DNA of 39,640 nucleotides from Betaproteobacteria bacterium. GTDB lineage: Bacteria; Pseudomonadota; Gammaproteobacteria; Burkholderiales; Burkholderiaceae_A. The notes under the pieces are model-generated. The model did no database searches. It was not told where the DNA came from and worked only from the letters and a program-made list of their open reading frames with translations. The stretch is from NCBI GenBank assembly GCA_016868255.1, contig VGHN01000012.1, forward strand, positions 1-39,640, read 5' to 3'. Positions 27,485-39,640 of this stretch are shown piece by piece (position 1 is the stretch's first letter; the number at the start of each line of letters is the position of its first letter). The position numbers and the translations under genes are program-made.

Positions 27485-27491
27485 TATTGTA
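27485..27491. promoter_or_regulatory. Overlapping bidirectional -10 elements between ETF-QO gene and scoA
   Basis: TATTGT (27485-27490) reads as a -10 toward scoA, and its near-palindromic partner TACAAT (27491-27486) reads toward the ETF-QO gene. Neither has a strong -35; TTTGCC at 27461-27466 is a weak plus-strand candidate with an 18-base spacer. AGGAGG at 27491-27496 would serve as ribosome site for scoA. Function is inferred. Confidence 0.4.
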
Positions 27492-27508
27492 GGAGGCCCA
27501 AGGCCACT

Positions 27509-28207
27509 ATGAATAAAGTCTTCACCAATGCCCAGGTGGCCTTACAGGATGTTCTTCGCGATGGCATGACCTTGGCCATTGGTGGCTTTGGAATTGCGGG
27601 CATCCCGCACGACCTGGTCGATGCGGTGCGTGCCAGTGGAGTTCGCAACCTCTTCGTCATTTGCGGCACGGCCGGCACCGATGACTACGGCGTGGGGGCC
27701 CTACTCCAGGGCGGTCAGGTCAGTCGACTCGCTTCTTCGTATGTGGGTGAAAACAAGATTCTCGAGCGCCAGTTTTTGTCTGGAGAGTTGCAGATTGACT
27801 TCACCCCCCAGGGCACACTGGCGGAGAAACTTCGCGCCGGTGGTGCAGGAATTCCCGCTTTTTTTACCAAGACCGGTGTGGGAACGTTGGTGGCCGATGG
27901 CAAAGAGACCCGCGAATTCAATGGCGAGCAGTATCTCTTGGAGACGAGTCTCTTCGCAGACGTTTCTCTGGTGAAGGCCTGGAAGGCCGATCAATCGGGC
28001 AACCTGGTCTATCGCTACACCGCCCGCAACTTCAATCCCAACGTGGCCTGCGCCTCTCATGTGACCATCGCCGAGGTCGAGACCATTGTGGAGAATGGGG
28101 CGATTGCGCCCGATGCTGTTCATACACCGGGGATCTACACCAAGCGTTTGGTGCTCAGCCAGGGACGTAAGCCAATAGAAAATCTCACCCTTCGGAAGGA
28201 GGCCTAG
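27509..28207 (+). CDS. scoA: 3-oxoacid CoA-transferase, subunit A
   Basis: Alpha subunit of the succinyl-CoA:3-ketoacid CoA-transferase, which activates acetoacetate with CoA from succinyl-CoA. It has 232 residues. The N-terminal [21 protein letters not shown] and [18 protein letters not shown] are family motifs. The frame is open far upstream against the ETF-QO gene, but homology starts at the ATG at 27509, with AGGAGG at 27491-27496. scoB follows after two bases. Substrate choice among short-chain oxoacids is not certain. Confidence 0.93.
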   Translation: MNKVFTNAQVALQDVLRDGMTLAIGGFGIAGIPHDLVDAVRASGVRNLFVICGTAGTDDYGVGALLQGGQVSRLASSYVGENKILERQFLSGELQIDFTPQGTLAEKLRAGGAGIPAFFTKTGVGTLVADGKETREFNGEQYLLETSLFADVSLVKAWKADQSGNLVYRYTARNFNPNVACASHVTIAEVETIVENGAIAPDAVHTPGIYTKRLVLSQGRKPIENLTLRKEA

Positions 28208-28209
28208 CC

Positions 28210-28860
28210 ATGGCCTGGAGCCGAGACCAGATGGCCGCACGGGCCGCCCAAGAACTCCGAGACGGTTTCTATGTGAACCTGGGAATTGGCATTCCAACGT
28301 TGGTGGCCAACCATGTGCCCCCGGGTGTAGAGGTCTGGCTTCAGTCCGAGAATGGCCTGCTGGGTATTGGCCCCTTCCCGCGCGAGAGCGAGGCCGATGC
28401 AGATCTCATCAATGCCAGCAAGCAAACCGTCACCACCATTGCGGGCTCTGCCGTGTTCAATAGCGCAGATTCTTTCGCGATGATTCGCGGTGGCCACATT
28501 GACATTGCAATTCTCGGGGCCATGCAGGTCTCCCAGAGGGGCGACCTTGCGAACTGGATGATCCCGGGCAAGATGGTCAAGGGCATGGGCGGGGCCATGG
28601 ACCTGGTGGCCGGTGTGCCCAAAGTCATTGTTCTGATGGAGCACACCGCCAAGGCCAAAGATGGCAGCGAGGAATTGAAGATTCTGGAGCAATGCACGCT
28701 GCCGCTCACGGCCCTGGCCGCGGTTGACATGATCATCACCGACCTTGGCGTGATGGACGTCACACCCAATGGCCTCGCCCTGATTGAATGTGCGCCGGGT
28801 GTCACACCCGAGCAGCTGCAGGCCAAAACAGGCTGCGAACTTCTGCGGGCAGATCGCTAG
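28210..28860 (+). CDS. scoB: 3-oxoacid CoA-transferase, subunit B
   Basis: Beta subunit carrying the active-site glutamate that forms the CoA thioester intermediate: Glu47 in LQSENGLLG. It has 216 residues. [17 protein letters not shown] and the C-terminal [14 protein letters not shown] are family motifs. A strong Shine-Dalgarno AAGGAGG (28196-28202) lies at the end of scoA, seven bases before the ATG. With the neighbouring ETF-QO gene, the pair suggests fatty-acid or ketone-body use. Confidence 0.95.
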   Translation: MAWSRDQMAARAAQELRDGFYVNLGIGIPTLVANHVPPGVEVWLQSENGLLGIGPFPRESEADADLINASKQTVTTIAGSAVFNSADSFAMIRGGHIDIAILGAMQVSQRGDLANWMIPGKMVKGMGGAMDLVAGVPKVIVLMEHTAKAKDGSEELKILEQCTLPLTALAAVDMIITDLGVMDVTPNGLALIECAPGVTPEQLQAKTGCELLRADR

Positions 28861-28870
28861 GCGGCATCGG

Positions 28871-33098
<4,228 letters not shown>

Positions 33099-33111
33099 CG
33101 CTTGATTGGCT

Positions 33112-34029
33112 TTATTGACGTGTAGTGGGCCCGGGCCGAGTCGTCTGCTCGGCCACGCCAAGCGGGTCGTTGAAAAGCCGGGCGCAGTCCACGGCATCGA
33201 ATCGATAGGCCCAGTTGCAGAAGTTGCAACGCACCTCCACCTCTCCTTGTTCTTCCAAAATCGATTCCACCTCCTCGATGCCCAAGGTGTTGAGCATCCG
33301 CCCGACACGGGCACGGGTGCAGGGGCATTCGAATCGCGGGGTTCGCTCTTCGAGCAGCCGAGCCGACGTCTCCCAGAACAACTTGTGGAGTACGTCTTGA
33401 AGGGGCTCCTTCAGCATCTCTTTGGGCTCCACCGTGGCGGCCAGCATGCAGGCGGTCTGCCAGGCTTCCTCGTCGGTGTCGGGCATCTGTTGCAGAAGAA
33501 GTCCTGCGGCCTTCTCACCGTCGCAGAAGAGCCAGAGACGAGAGGGCAGCTGCTCTGACTGTGACATATAGGACTCAATGGCATCGGCCAGGCTCTCTCC
33601 CGTGAATGACACGATGCCTTGGTAGGGCTGCTGATTGGGCTGCTTGGGGTCGAGGATGAGGCTGAATCGCCCAAGTCCGGATTGATTGACCATCTCGCGA
33701 AGCCCTGTTTTCTCGCTGGCCGTGGAGAGGGGCTCTGATTCATCTTGCGCCAGATCGATGGTTGCGCGAATGCCTTGCTCGGCGTTGCACTCTGCAACCG
33801 CAAGCCGCACGGGGCCGTCGCCGTGAATCTGCAGAGTGACCGAGCCTTCGTATTTGAGCGAGGCACTCAGCAGTGCGCTGGCCGCGCTCATCTCACCGAG
33901 CAAGCCCAGGGGGGCTGCATCGAGCAGGGGATGGCGGTCTCGGATCTTCTTCCAGGTCTCTTGCAGGGTCACGGCCTGAATGCGGATATTCCCCGTGGGG
34001 ATCATCAGTCGCAGGAGCTTGTCATCCAT
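33112..34029 (-). CDS. hslO: Hsp33 redox-regulated chaperone
   Basis: Holdase chaperone switched on by oxidation and unfolding. It has 305 residues, slightly longer than E. coli Hsp33. The zinc-binding cysteines are Cys235 and Cys237 (CPC) and Cys268 and Cys271 (CNFC), spaced as in the family. The N-terminal part includes LLGEMSAASALLSASLKYEG, also typical. It begins nine bases after the gamma-carbonic-anhydrase-like gene, which probably shares its promoter. Confidence 0.95.
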   Translation of the reverse strand: MDDKLLRLMIPTGNIRIQAVTLQETWKKIRDRHPLLDAAPLGLLGEMSAASALLSASLKYEGSVTLQIHGDGPVRLAVAECNAEQGIRATIDLAQDESEPLSTASEKTGLREMVNQSGLGRFSLILDPKQPNQQPYQGIVSFTGESLADAIESYMSQSEQLPSRLWLFCDGEKAAGLLLQQMPDTDEEAWQTACMLAATVEPKEMLKEPLQDVLHKLFWETSARLLEERTPRFECPCTRARVGRMLNTLGIEEVESILEEQGEVEVRCNFCNWAYRFDAVDCARLFNDPLGVAEQTTRPGPTTRQ

Positions 34030-34038
34030 GCCGGTGCC

Positions 34039-34578
34039 TTAGCCCAATTCGCTGGGGTTGGCGGGAGAGAGTTCGCTTCGGTAGCGAAGGCCCCGATCGA
34101 TGTAGCCCTGCGCAATTCGATCAATCATTTCAATTTCATCGGGCCGCAATGGCCGAGTGACCTTGGCGGGGCTTCCCATGGCCATGCTGCCAGGGGGGAT
34201 GACCGTTCCGCCCGTCACCAGTGCGCCGGCACCAATAATGCAGTGGTCTCCGATCTCGGCCCCGTTGAGCACGATCGCTTGAATACCAATGAGCACGCCG
34301 TTCCCTATGGTGCAGCCATGAACCATGGCCTGGTGCCCAATGGTGGAGCGATCTCCAATCATCAGGGGGAAGCCGGGGTCTGCGTGGAGCACGGCACCGT
34401 CTTGAATATTGGTGCCTTCACCAATACCAATGGGGTCGTTGTCGCCGCGAATCACCGCGTTGAACCAGACGCTGACATCTTGCTTGAGCGAGACGTTGCC
34501 AATGACCTGTGCACCATCGGCAACGAATGCCGAAGGGTCAATGTGCGGAACTAAAGAACCAAGTCGATGGATGGGCAT
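34039..34578 (-). CDS. Gamma-carbonic anhydrase-like hexapeptide-repeat protein
   Basis: A 179-residue left-handed beta-helix protein with hexapeptide repeats from about residue 20 to 145. The three histidines that bind the metal in gamma-class carbonic anhydrases are present in LHADPG, IGHQAMVHG. It resembles the YrdA/CaiE group, many of which have no proven carbonic anhydrase activity. The frame is open to 34629, but MPIHRLGSLVPHID (start 34578) fits the family. First gene of a two-gene minus-strand unit with hslO. Confidence 0.9.
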   Translation of the reverse strand: MPIHRLGSLVPHIDPSAFVADGAQVIGNVSLKQDVSVWFNAVIRGDNDPIGIGEGTNIQDGAVLHADPGFPLMIGDRSTIGHQAMVHGCTIGNGVLIGIQAIVLNGAEIGDHCIIGAGALVTGGTVIPPGSMAMGSPAKVTRPLRPDEIEMIDRIAQGYIDRGLRYRSELSPANPSELG

Positions 34579-34606
34579 GGGAGGCAACAAGATTGGGAAT
34601 TTCCGA

Positions 34607-34613
34607 GACAATA
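34607..34613. promoter_or_regulatory. Overlapping bidirectional -10 elements between gamma-CA gene and PHP gene
   Basis: GACAAT (34607-34612) reads toward the PHP gene and ends seven bases before its ATG. TATTGT on the minus strand (34613-34608) reads toward the gamma-carbonic-anhydrase-like gene and would give a leader of about 22 bases. No good -35 is seen on either strand. The arrangement is like that at 27485-27491. Confidence 0.38.
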
Positions 34614-34619
34614 CCCGGA

Positions 34620-35483
34620 ATGGCACCACACGATCTTAATGTCGACCTCCATATGCACTCGTCTGCATCGGATGGCACGCTCTCACCCGCTGAGCTGGTT
34701 GCAAGGGGCAAGGCCAATGGCCTGCAACTTATGGCACTCACCGACCACGACACCCTCGATGGGCTTGCCGAGGCCGAGGAGGCCGCGCGCGACTGTGGCT
34801 TGCCCTTTATCAATGGTGTGGAAATCTCGGTGAGTTGGGGGGGCATCACACTGCATTTGGTTGGTTTGCGTTTTGATCGCAGCCGGGCCTTGATCTCCAA
34901 TGCCCTCGATGAGATGCAACGTTCACGAACCGAGCGGGCCCATCGAATGGATGCGCAGATGGTGGCCCACGGCCTGCCCAGTGTCTTTGACGAGGCGCTG
35001 AGCTACGCGGGCAATCCGAAGTTAATCGGTCGCACCCACTTTGCCCGGGCCCTGGTGGCCCGCGGCGTCTGCGCCCATATGCAAGAGGTCTTCGATCGAT
35101 TCATCACGCCAGGCAAGCCAGGTTATGTCTCTCACGACTGGGCGAGCCTTTCCGACGCAATGGGATGGATTCGAGATGCCGGTGGGGAGCCCGTGATGGC
35201 CCATCCGGGCAGATACAAACTCAATGCCACGGCCCACTGGGCCTTGATGCAGGAGTTCATGACCTTGGGCGGCCGCACAGTAGAGGTCTCCACTGGCAGT
35301 CACAATCAAGACGATACCCGGCGCTACCAGCGACTCTCGGTGGACTTGGGCCTAATGGCTTCTCGTGGCAGCGATTTTCACAGCCCAACAGAGAGCCGAT
35401 GCGATGTCGGCCGCGCCCCCCCGTTGCCCGACGGCACGGCACCGGTTTGGTCTGAATGGACGGATCTGGCCCTGCTGGACTGA
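34620..35483 (+). CDS. PHP-domain phosphoesterase (YciV / RNase AM-like)
   Basis: A 287-residue PHP-domain protein. Metal-ligand motifs are clear: His11 and His13 in DLHMHSSASDGT, Asp42-His43 in ALTDHD, and the C-terminal SRGSDFHSP. Relatives are 3',5'-nucleotide phosphatases and 5'-3' exoribonucleases (E. coli RNase AM, gene yciV/trpH). The ATG at 34620 is chosen because homology begins there; the frame is open upstream to 34509. A possible -10 lies seven bases ahead, so the mRNA may lack a leader. Its TGA stop is also part of the trpS promoter. Confidence 0.9.
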   Translation: MAPHDLNVDLHMHSSASDGTLSPAELVARGKANGLQLMALTDHDTLDGLAEAEEAARDCGLPFINGVEISVSWGGITLHLVGLRFDRSRALISNALDEMQRSRTERAHRMDAQMVAHGLPSVFDEALSYAGNPKLIGRTHFARALVARGVCAHMQEVFDRFITPGKPGYVSHDWASLSDAMGWIRDAGGEPVMAHPGRYKLNATAHWALMQEFMTLGGRTVEVSTGSHNQDDTRRYQRLSVDLGLMASRGSDFHSPTESRCDVGRAPPLPDGTAPVWSEWTDLALLD

Positions 35484-35489
35484 TAGAAT
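35481..35489 (+). promoter_or_regulatory. trpS extended -10 promoter
   Basis: TGATAGAAT (35481-35489) is a TGn-extended -10. Its TGA is at once the stop codon of the PHP gene. No -35 is present 17 bases upstream, as expected for an extended -10 promoter. The predicted start lies two or three bases before the trpS ATG (35499), so trpS is probably leaderless. Confidence 0.55.
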
Positions 35490-35498
35490 CGGGGCCTT

Positions 35499-36701
35499 AT
35501 GTATCCCCAACGCGTCCTGTCGGGCATGCGGCCCACGGGGGCCCTGCACTTGGGCCACTACCACGGTGTTCTAAAGAACTGGGTTCGGCTTCAGTCCGAG
35601 TACGAGTGCCTATTCTTCGTGGCGGACTGGCATGCCCTGACCACCCATTACGACAGTCCCGAGATCATCGCTGACAGCGTCTGGGAGATGGTCATTGACT
35701 GGTTGGCCGCGGGCGTTGACCCCAATCAGGCCACTCTGTTTATCCAGTCGCGGGTGCCCGAGCATGCCGAGCTGCACCTTCTTTTGTCGATGTGCACCCC
35801 CCTGGGCTGGTTGGAGCGCGTACCAACTTACAAAGACCAGCAAGAGAAGCTCTCTGAGAAAGACCTCTCCACCTACGGATTCCTGGGCTACCCGTTGCTG
35901 CAATCGGCCGACATCCTTATTTACCGAGCGGGCCAGGTTCCTGTTGGCGAAGATCAGGTGCCGCACATCGAGCTCACCCGAGAGGTGGCCCGACGCTTCA
36001 ATCACCTCTATGGGCGCGAGCCCGACTTCGAGGAGAAGGCGCAGCTGGCCGCCAAGAAGCTTGGGGTGAAGCGGGCCAAACTCCTGCTTGACCTGCGGTC
36101 TCGCTTCCAAGAGCAGGGCGATGAAGAAGCGCTCGAGCAGGCCAAGGCGGTTTTGCAGGAGGCCCAGAATCTCACTGTGGACGACCGTGAGCGGCTCTTT
36201 GGTTATTTGGAAGGGGCGCGCCGACTCATTCTTGTCGAGCCACAGGCGCTTCTTACCGAAGCCTCTCGCATGCCCGGCCTCGACGGGCAGAAGATGTCCA
36301 AGAGTTATCAAAACACCATCTCACTGCGTGAAGACCCAGACAATGTGGTCAAGCGCATGCGCACCATGCCGACCGATCCCGCCCGGGTTCGTCGAACCGA
36401 CGCTGGTTCACCCGATCGTTGCCCGGTCTGGGCCCTGCACCAGGTCTACTCCTCGGATGAGACGCGCCAGTGGGCCCGCTCGGGCTGTGAGTCGGCGGGC
36501 ATTGGCTGCATTGAGTGCAAGCAACCTCTGATCGATGCCGTACTCGAAGAGCAGAAGCAATTTCGGGAGCGTGCCGAGCCCTATGAGAAGGACCTGGACC
36601 TGGTGCGCAATATTGTTGCCGATGGCTGTGAGCGGGCGCGTGAACTCGCGCGCCAGACCATGCGTGATGTGAGAGAGGCCATGGGCCTCGATTACTCCTA
36701 G
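35499..36701 (+). CDS. trpS: Tryptophanyl-tRNA synthetase
   Basis: Class I synthetase that charges tRNA-Trp. It has 400 residues, longer than E. coli TrpS (334) but like the long betaproteobacterial form. The HIGH-type motif is HLGH at residues 17-20 and the KMSKS motif is intact at 265-269. A segment of charged residues around 165-225 (the [12 protein letters not shown] to [11 protein letters not shown] stretch) accounts for part of the extra length. No Shine-Dalgarno sequence precedes the ATG. dapA follows after 22 bases. Confidence 0.96.
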   Translation: MYPQRVLSGMRPTGALHLGHYHGVLKNWVRLQSEYECLFFVADWHALTTHYDSPEIIADSVWEMVIDWLAAGVDPNQATLFIQSRVPEHAELHLLLSMCTPLGWLERVPTYKDQQEKLSEKDLSTYGFLGYPLLQSADILIYRAGQVPVGEDQVPHIELTREVARRFNHLYGREPDFEEKAQLAAKKLGVKRAKLLLDLRSRFQEQGDEEALEQAKAVLQEAQNLTVDDRERLFGYLEGARRLILVEPQALLTEASRMPGLDGQKMSKSYQNTISLREDPDNVVKRMRTMPTDPARVRRTDAGSPDRCPVWALHQVYSSDETRQWARSGCESAGIGCIECKQPLIDAVLEEQKQFRERAEPYEKDLDLVRNIVADGCERARELARQTMRDVREAMGLDYS

Positions 36702-36723
36702 ACCTTCCTTAGAGAACCACTCT

Positions 36724-37626
36724 ATGTCCTCTCATTCGTCCCCCAAGACAATTGCTGGAAGCCTTGTGGCGATTGTCACGCCCATGCATGACGATGGTCG
36801 ACTCGATCTCGATGGCTTTCGTCGGCTGATCGATTGGCACATTGCCGAAGGAACCCATGGAATCGTTGCCGTGGGCACCACGGGTGAGTCCCCCACTGTA
36901 GATGTCGCCGAGCACCTAGATCTCATTCGTGTGGCGGTTGAGCAGGCCAAAGGAAAGATTCCTGTCATTGCAGGAACCGGCGCCAACTCCACCGCAGAGG
37001 CCATTGAGTTGACCCGCGAGGCCCAGAAACTCGGCGCCGATGCCTCGCTGCAGGTGGTTCCCTACTACAACAAGCCCACCCAAGAGGGCCTCTATCAGCA
37101 CTTCAAGGCCGTGGCCGAAGCGGTCGACATGCCCCACATTCTCTACAACGTACCGGGCCGCACGGTCGCAGACCTCGCCCACGAGACCACCATTCGCCTC
37201 TCGCAGATTCGGAACATTGTTGGCATTAAAGACGCCACCGGCAACCTGGAGCGCGGTCAATGGCTGATTCGAGAAGCCCCTGCGCACTTCTCGGTCTACA
37301 GCGGTGATGACCCAACGGCGCCGACACTCATGCTCATGGGGGGCAAGGGCAATATCTCCGTGACAGCCAATGTGGCACCCCGGCTTATGGCAGAACTCTG
37401 CGAATGGGCCATGGCCGGACGCGCAAAAGAGGTTGCCCAACGCAATCGGGAGTTGTTGCCGCTCCACCGCGCCATGTTCTGCGAGGCCAATCCCATCCCA
37501 GTGAAATGGGCCCTGACTAGAATGGGTAAGATGCCTGCTGGAATTCGGCTTCCCTTGGTACCCTTGTCATCTTCCGCCCAGCCCATGGTTGAGTCGGCAT
37601 TGAAATCCCTCGGACTCTGTCAATGA
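36724..37626 (+). CDS. dapA: 4-hydroxy-tetrahydrodipicolinate synthase
   Basis: Condenses pyruvate with aspartate semialdehyde in the lysine/diaminopimelate pathway. It has 300 residues. The Schiff-base lysine is Lys169 in IKDATGN, the proton-relay Tyr141 is in YNVPGRT, and GTTGESPT is present near residue 45. Asd (7073) supplies its substrate. The stop overlaps the bamC start by four bases, the usual dapA-bamC arrangement. Confidence 0.97.
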   Translation: MSSHSSPKTIAGSLVAIVTPMHDDGRLDLDGFRRLIDWHIAEGTHGIVAVGTTGESPTVDVAEHLDLIRVAVEQAKGKIPVIAGTGANSTAEAIELTREAQKLGADASLQVVPYYNKPTQEGLYQHFKAVAEAVDMPHILYNVPGRTVADLAHETTIRLSQIRNIVGIKDATGNLERGQWLIREAPAHFSVYSGDDPTAPTLMLMGGKGNISVTANVAPRLMAELCEWAMAGRAKEVAQRNRELLPLHRAMFCEANPIPVKWALTRMGKMPAGIRLPLVPLSSSAQPMVESALKSLGLCQ

Positions 37627-38726
37627 CTCGTTTCAGAAATTATTTCCTCATCGCCCTCTCATCAAGCACCCTCTCTGGCTGCGGAATTCTTCCTGGCAAG
37701 GACATCGATTATCAGTCTGCAAAAAAGCGTGAAACTCCTCTGGAAGTGCCGCCAGACCTGATTCGGCCTGCCAAAGACGATCGCTTCGCCATCCCCGCAT
37801 CGGGGACTGCGAGTCGCTCTGAGTTTGAGAGGGGGCAGAGTGCGCCAAAAGTTGCCAGTGCGTCGACTGTGCTTCCCTCCATTCCGGGCATGCGCCTTGA
37901 GCGAATTGGAGACCAGCAATCCTTGGTGGTGAAGCAGGCACCCGAGAAGCTCTGGCCCGTCCTTCGTCAGTTCTGGATCGACAATGGCTTTGCGATTGCT
38001 GTAGAGAGTCCCGAGACGGGAGTGATGGAGACCGATTGGGCCGAGAACCGGGCCAAGATTCCCGATGACTTTCTTCGTAGAACCCTTGGAAAAGTATTTG
38101 ATCGCCTCTACGACACGGGTGAGCGCGATCGTTTCCGAATGAGGTTGGATCGTCTGCCCAACGGTGAAGTTGAAATTACACTGGCGCACCGAGGGCTTAT
38201 CGAAGTTGCCAAGTCAGGCAGCAGTGATTCGGGTTTCACCTGGACCAACCGCCCAGCCGATCGCCAACTCGAGGGTGATTTCCTGCGTCGAATCATGCTC
38301 CGTCTGGGTGCCGATGAGAACAAGACCCGCCAGGTGATTGCACAGGCGGCCAATGCGGCGCCTCTTGTGCAGATTACCAAGACCGACAAGCAGAGCCAGA
38401 TCGAGGTCGCCGAGTCGTTTGATCGCGCCTGGCGGCGTGTGGGCGTTGCGATCGATCGGCTCGGGTTCACCGTCGAGGATCGCGATCGGACAAAGGGGCT
38501 CTTCTTTGTTCGATACCGAGATCCCACTGCTGATGTGGCCACAGAAAAGGGCTTTTTCGGACGTTTATTTTCTTCGAAACCATCGGATCAGCCCATTCAG
38601 TATCAGATCGTGGTGGCCTCCGAGGGAGAGCGCTCCATGGTTCGCATACGGAATCAGGCCGGCGCCGTGGTCAACGATGCCGCCGCCCAGCGTGTTCTGA
38701 GTGTTCTCTTTGATCAACTAAAGTAG
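37623..38726 (+). CDS. bamC: Outer membrane assembly lipoprotein BamC
   Basis: Lipoprotein subunit of the BAM complex that folds outer-membrane proteins. It has 367 residues. The signal peptide ends in lipobox LSGC with lipidated Cys20. After it comes a flexible region with the conserved [20 protein letters not shown], then two helix-grip domains, with [14 protein letters not shown] in the first. The ATG overlaps the dapA stop (ATGA). Position after dapA supports the call. Confidence 0.93.
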   Translation: MTRFRNYFLIALSSSTLSGCGILPGKDIDYQSAKKRETPLEVPPDLIRPAKDDRFAIPASGTASRSEFERGQSAPKVASASTVLPSIPGMRLERIGDQQSLVVKQAPEKLWPVLRQFWIDNGFAIAVESPETGVMETDWAENRAKIPDDFLRRTLGKVFDRLYDTGERDRFRMRLDRLPNGEVEITLAHRGLIEVAKSGSSDSGFTWTNRPADRQLEGDFLRRIMLRLGADENKTRQVIAQAANAAPLVQITKTDKQSQIEVAESFDRAWRRVGVAIDRLGFTVEDRDRTKGLFFVRYRDPTADVATEKGFFGRLFSSKPSDQPIQYQIVVASEGERSMVRIRNQAGAVVNDAAAQRVLSVLFDQLK

Positions 38727-38738
38727 GTCCCGCTTCGC

Positions 38739-39518
38739 ATGCGGTTCTGCAGTCTGGGCAGTGGAAGCCAAGGCAACGCCCTGCTTGTGCAGGCGTGCTT
38801 GGGCCCTGATACGGAGCCCGTCTCCTTCTTGGTGGATTGTGGCCTGGGCCTCAAAGAGGTCGAGGAGCGCATTCAGTCCCGAGGCATGTCTCCCGATCAA
38901 CTCTCTTTCATTGTGGTGACCCACGAGCATGGTGACCATATCGGGGGGGTCTCTCGTTTGGCCAAAGCCTATGGACTCCCTGTTCTGGCCACCCACGGCA
39001 CGCTCGCGGCCGCCAATGGTTTTGATGAAGGCATCCGCCTCATTGAGTTGCAGCCTTCGCAGCCACTTCAAATTCTTGGTCTGTCTCTTGAGCCCATCCC
39101 GGTGCCCCACGATGCACGTGAGCCCATTTGTCTTCGCATTGAGGATTCATTGCATCGATTGGCGGTGGTCACTGATCTTGGTCATGTCACGCCGCACCTG
39201 GTTGCATCACTTCAGGATCTCGATGCACTCTTTCTCGAGTTTAATTACGACCAAGCAATGCTAGACAACGGCCCTTATCCGCCAAGCCTGAAGTCACGAG
39301 TGGGTGGTGATTATGGCCACTTGTCGAACGAGGCCTCGGCCGAGTTACTTCGTAAGGTTTTGGGCAGGCAGATGCAGGTGGTCATTGCGGCCCACCTGAG
39401 TCAGACAAACAATCACCCCGATTGTGTGATGCGCGCCGTGGCGGACATTGATTGGGGTGAAACGCATTTTGAATGCGCCACGCAAGACAGCGGATTGGAG
39501 TGGGTATCGCTCAAATAA
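38739..39518 (+). CDS. Metallo-beta-lactamase-fold hydrolase
   Basis: A 259-residue cytoplasmic protein of the metallo-beta-lactamase superfamily. The metal motif THEHGDH places His62, His64, Asp66 and His67, and a further Asp lies in VTDLGHVT; FLEFNYD and LSNEASAELL match the YycJ/WalJ-like single-strand nuclease branch. Substrate is not known. It lies 12 bases after bamC, as in many betaproteobacteria, and ends one base before the hairpin terminator. Confidence 0.9.
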   Translation: MRFCSLGSGSQGNALLVQACLGPDTEPVSFLVDCGLGLKEVEERIQSRGMSPDQLSFIVVTHEHGDHIGGVSRLAKAYGLPVLATHGTLAAANGFDEGIRLIELQPSQPLQILGLSLEPIPVPHDAREPICLRIEDSLHRLAVVTDLGHVTPHLVASLQDLDALFLEFNYDQAMLDNGPYPPSLKSRVGGDYGHLSNEASAELLRKVLGRQMQVVIAAHLSQTNNHPDCVMRAVADIDWGETHFECATQDSGLEWVSLK

Positions 39519-39548
39519 AAAAGGCAAGACCCAAGGGCCTTGCCTTTT
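39519..39548. terminator. Strong bidirectional intrinsic terminator
   Basis: A perfect 10-bp stem AAAAGGCAAG (39519-39528) and CTTGCCTTTT (39539-39548) encloses a ten-base loop. It has T runs on both strands, so it can end the dapA-bamC-MBL transcript and the convergent gene at 39566. It starts immediately after the stop codon of the upstream gene. Confidence 0.9.
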
Positions 39549-39565
39549 CTTAGCAGCAAGAAGAA

Positions 39566-39640
39566 TTACTTCTTGGCGGGCGCAGCAGGAGCAGCAGCAG
39601 GAGCAGCGGCAGGAGCAGCGGCAGGAGCAGCGGCAGGAGC
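39566..39640 (-). CDS. C-terminus of an Ala/Pro-rich protein (partial)
   Basis: On the minus strand the frame closing at TAA (39568-39566) encodes 24 residues: repeated APAA units and then AAPAKK. The 12-bp DNA repeat GCGGCAGGAGCA and its GCAGCAGGAGCA variant are tandem here. The rest of the gene lies outside the window, so the product cannot be named. Ala/Pro/Lys tails occur on H1-like DNA-binding proteins and on secreted or membrane-linked proteins. Convergence on the shared terminator supports a real gene end. Confidence 0.6.
   Translation of the reverse strand, partial: APAAAPAAAPAAAPAAAPAAPAKK

Noticed and set aside
26867-27508. An in-frame extension of scoA reaching 214 codons upstream
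   Set aside because: It runs antisense to the ETF-QO gene; the ScoA family N-terminus starts at 27509 with a Shine-Dalgarno sequence just ahead.

Overview
The window is a compact, gene-dense stretch of a proteobacterial chromosome. Several gene orders point to a betaproteobacterium of the order Burkholderiales: leuC-leuD-leuB-asd-truA-trpF-trpB-trpA-accD-folC-SPOR-cvpA-purF-metZ, pyrG-kdsA-eno-ftsB, and trpS-dapA-bamC-MBL. G+C looks to be roughly 58% by eye. Many neighbours overlap by 1 to 4 bases (ATGA, GTGA, TTGA), and genes that usually sit inside these blocks in relatives appear to be missing (fimV between asd and truA, for example). This suggests a small, streamlined genome. I cannot name the genus from sequence alone.

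Layout. 1-200: a bidirectional hairpin terminator, tRNA-Val(CAC) on the minus strand, and a small divergent promoter region. 202-17982 (plus): gltX, aroC, an MFS transporter, leuCDB, asd, truA, trpFBA, accD, folC, a SPOR-domain protein, cvpA, purF and metZ. These are core biosynthesis of Leu, Trp, the Asp family, chorismate, Met, folate, purines and fatty acids. 17989-24646 (minus): a NlpC/P60 lipoprotein with a possible 20-residue upstream ORF, then the SOS mutagenesis operon lexA-imuA-imuB-dnaE2 behind a LexA box. 24754-25746 (plus): a SLAC1/TehA-type membrane protein. 25775-27457 (minus): ETF-ubiquinone oxidoreductase. 27509-33098 (plus): scoA-scoB, then pyrG-kdsA-eno-ftsB. 33112-34578 (minus): a gamma-carbonic-anhydrase-like protein and hslO (Hsp33). 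34620-39518 (plus): PHP phosphoesterase, trpS, dapA, bamC and a metallo-beta-lactamase-fold protein, ending in a strong terminator. 39566-39640 (minus): the Ala/Pro-rich C-terminus of a gene that runs off the window.

How the genes work together. Most are housekeeping. The coherent inducible unit is lexA-imuA-imuB-dnaE2: LexA would repress its own operon, and DNA damage would release an error-prone translesion polymerase complex. ETF-QO beside scoAB links electron transfer from acyl-CoA oxidation with ketoacid CoA transfer. dapA and asd belong to lysine/diaminopimelate synthesis; kdsA and bamC serve the outer membrane; ftsB and the SPOR protein serve division or the cell wall.

I see no insertion sequence, prophage, CRISPR array, toxin-antitoxin pair or clearly new multi-gene system. 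The most interesting signals are small: promoter -10 boxes placed so close to ATG codons that leaderless mRNAs are likely (lexA, trpS, gltX, aroC, PHP), a 10-bp periodic repeat carrying serial Shine-Dalgarno-like sequences before metZ, an inverted repeat spanning two divergent -10 boxes before gltX, and a possible coupled mini-ORF before the NlpC/P60 gene. There is no gene-free stretch longer than 300 bases.
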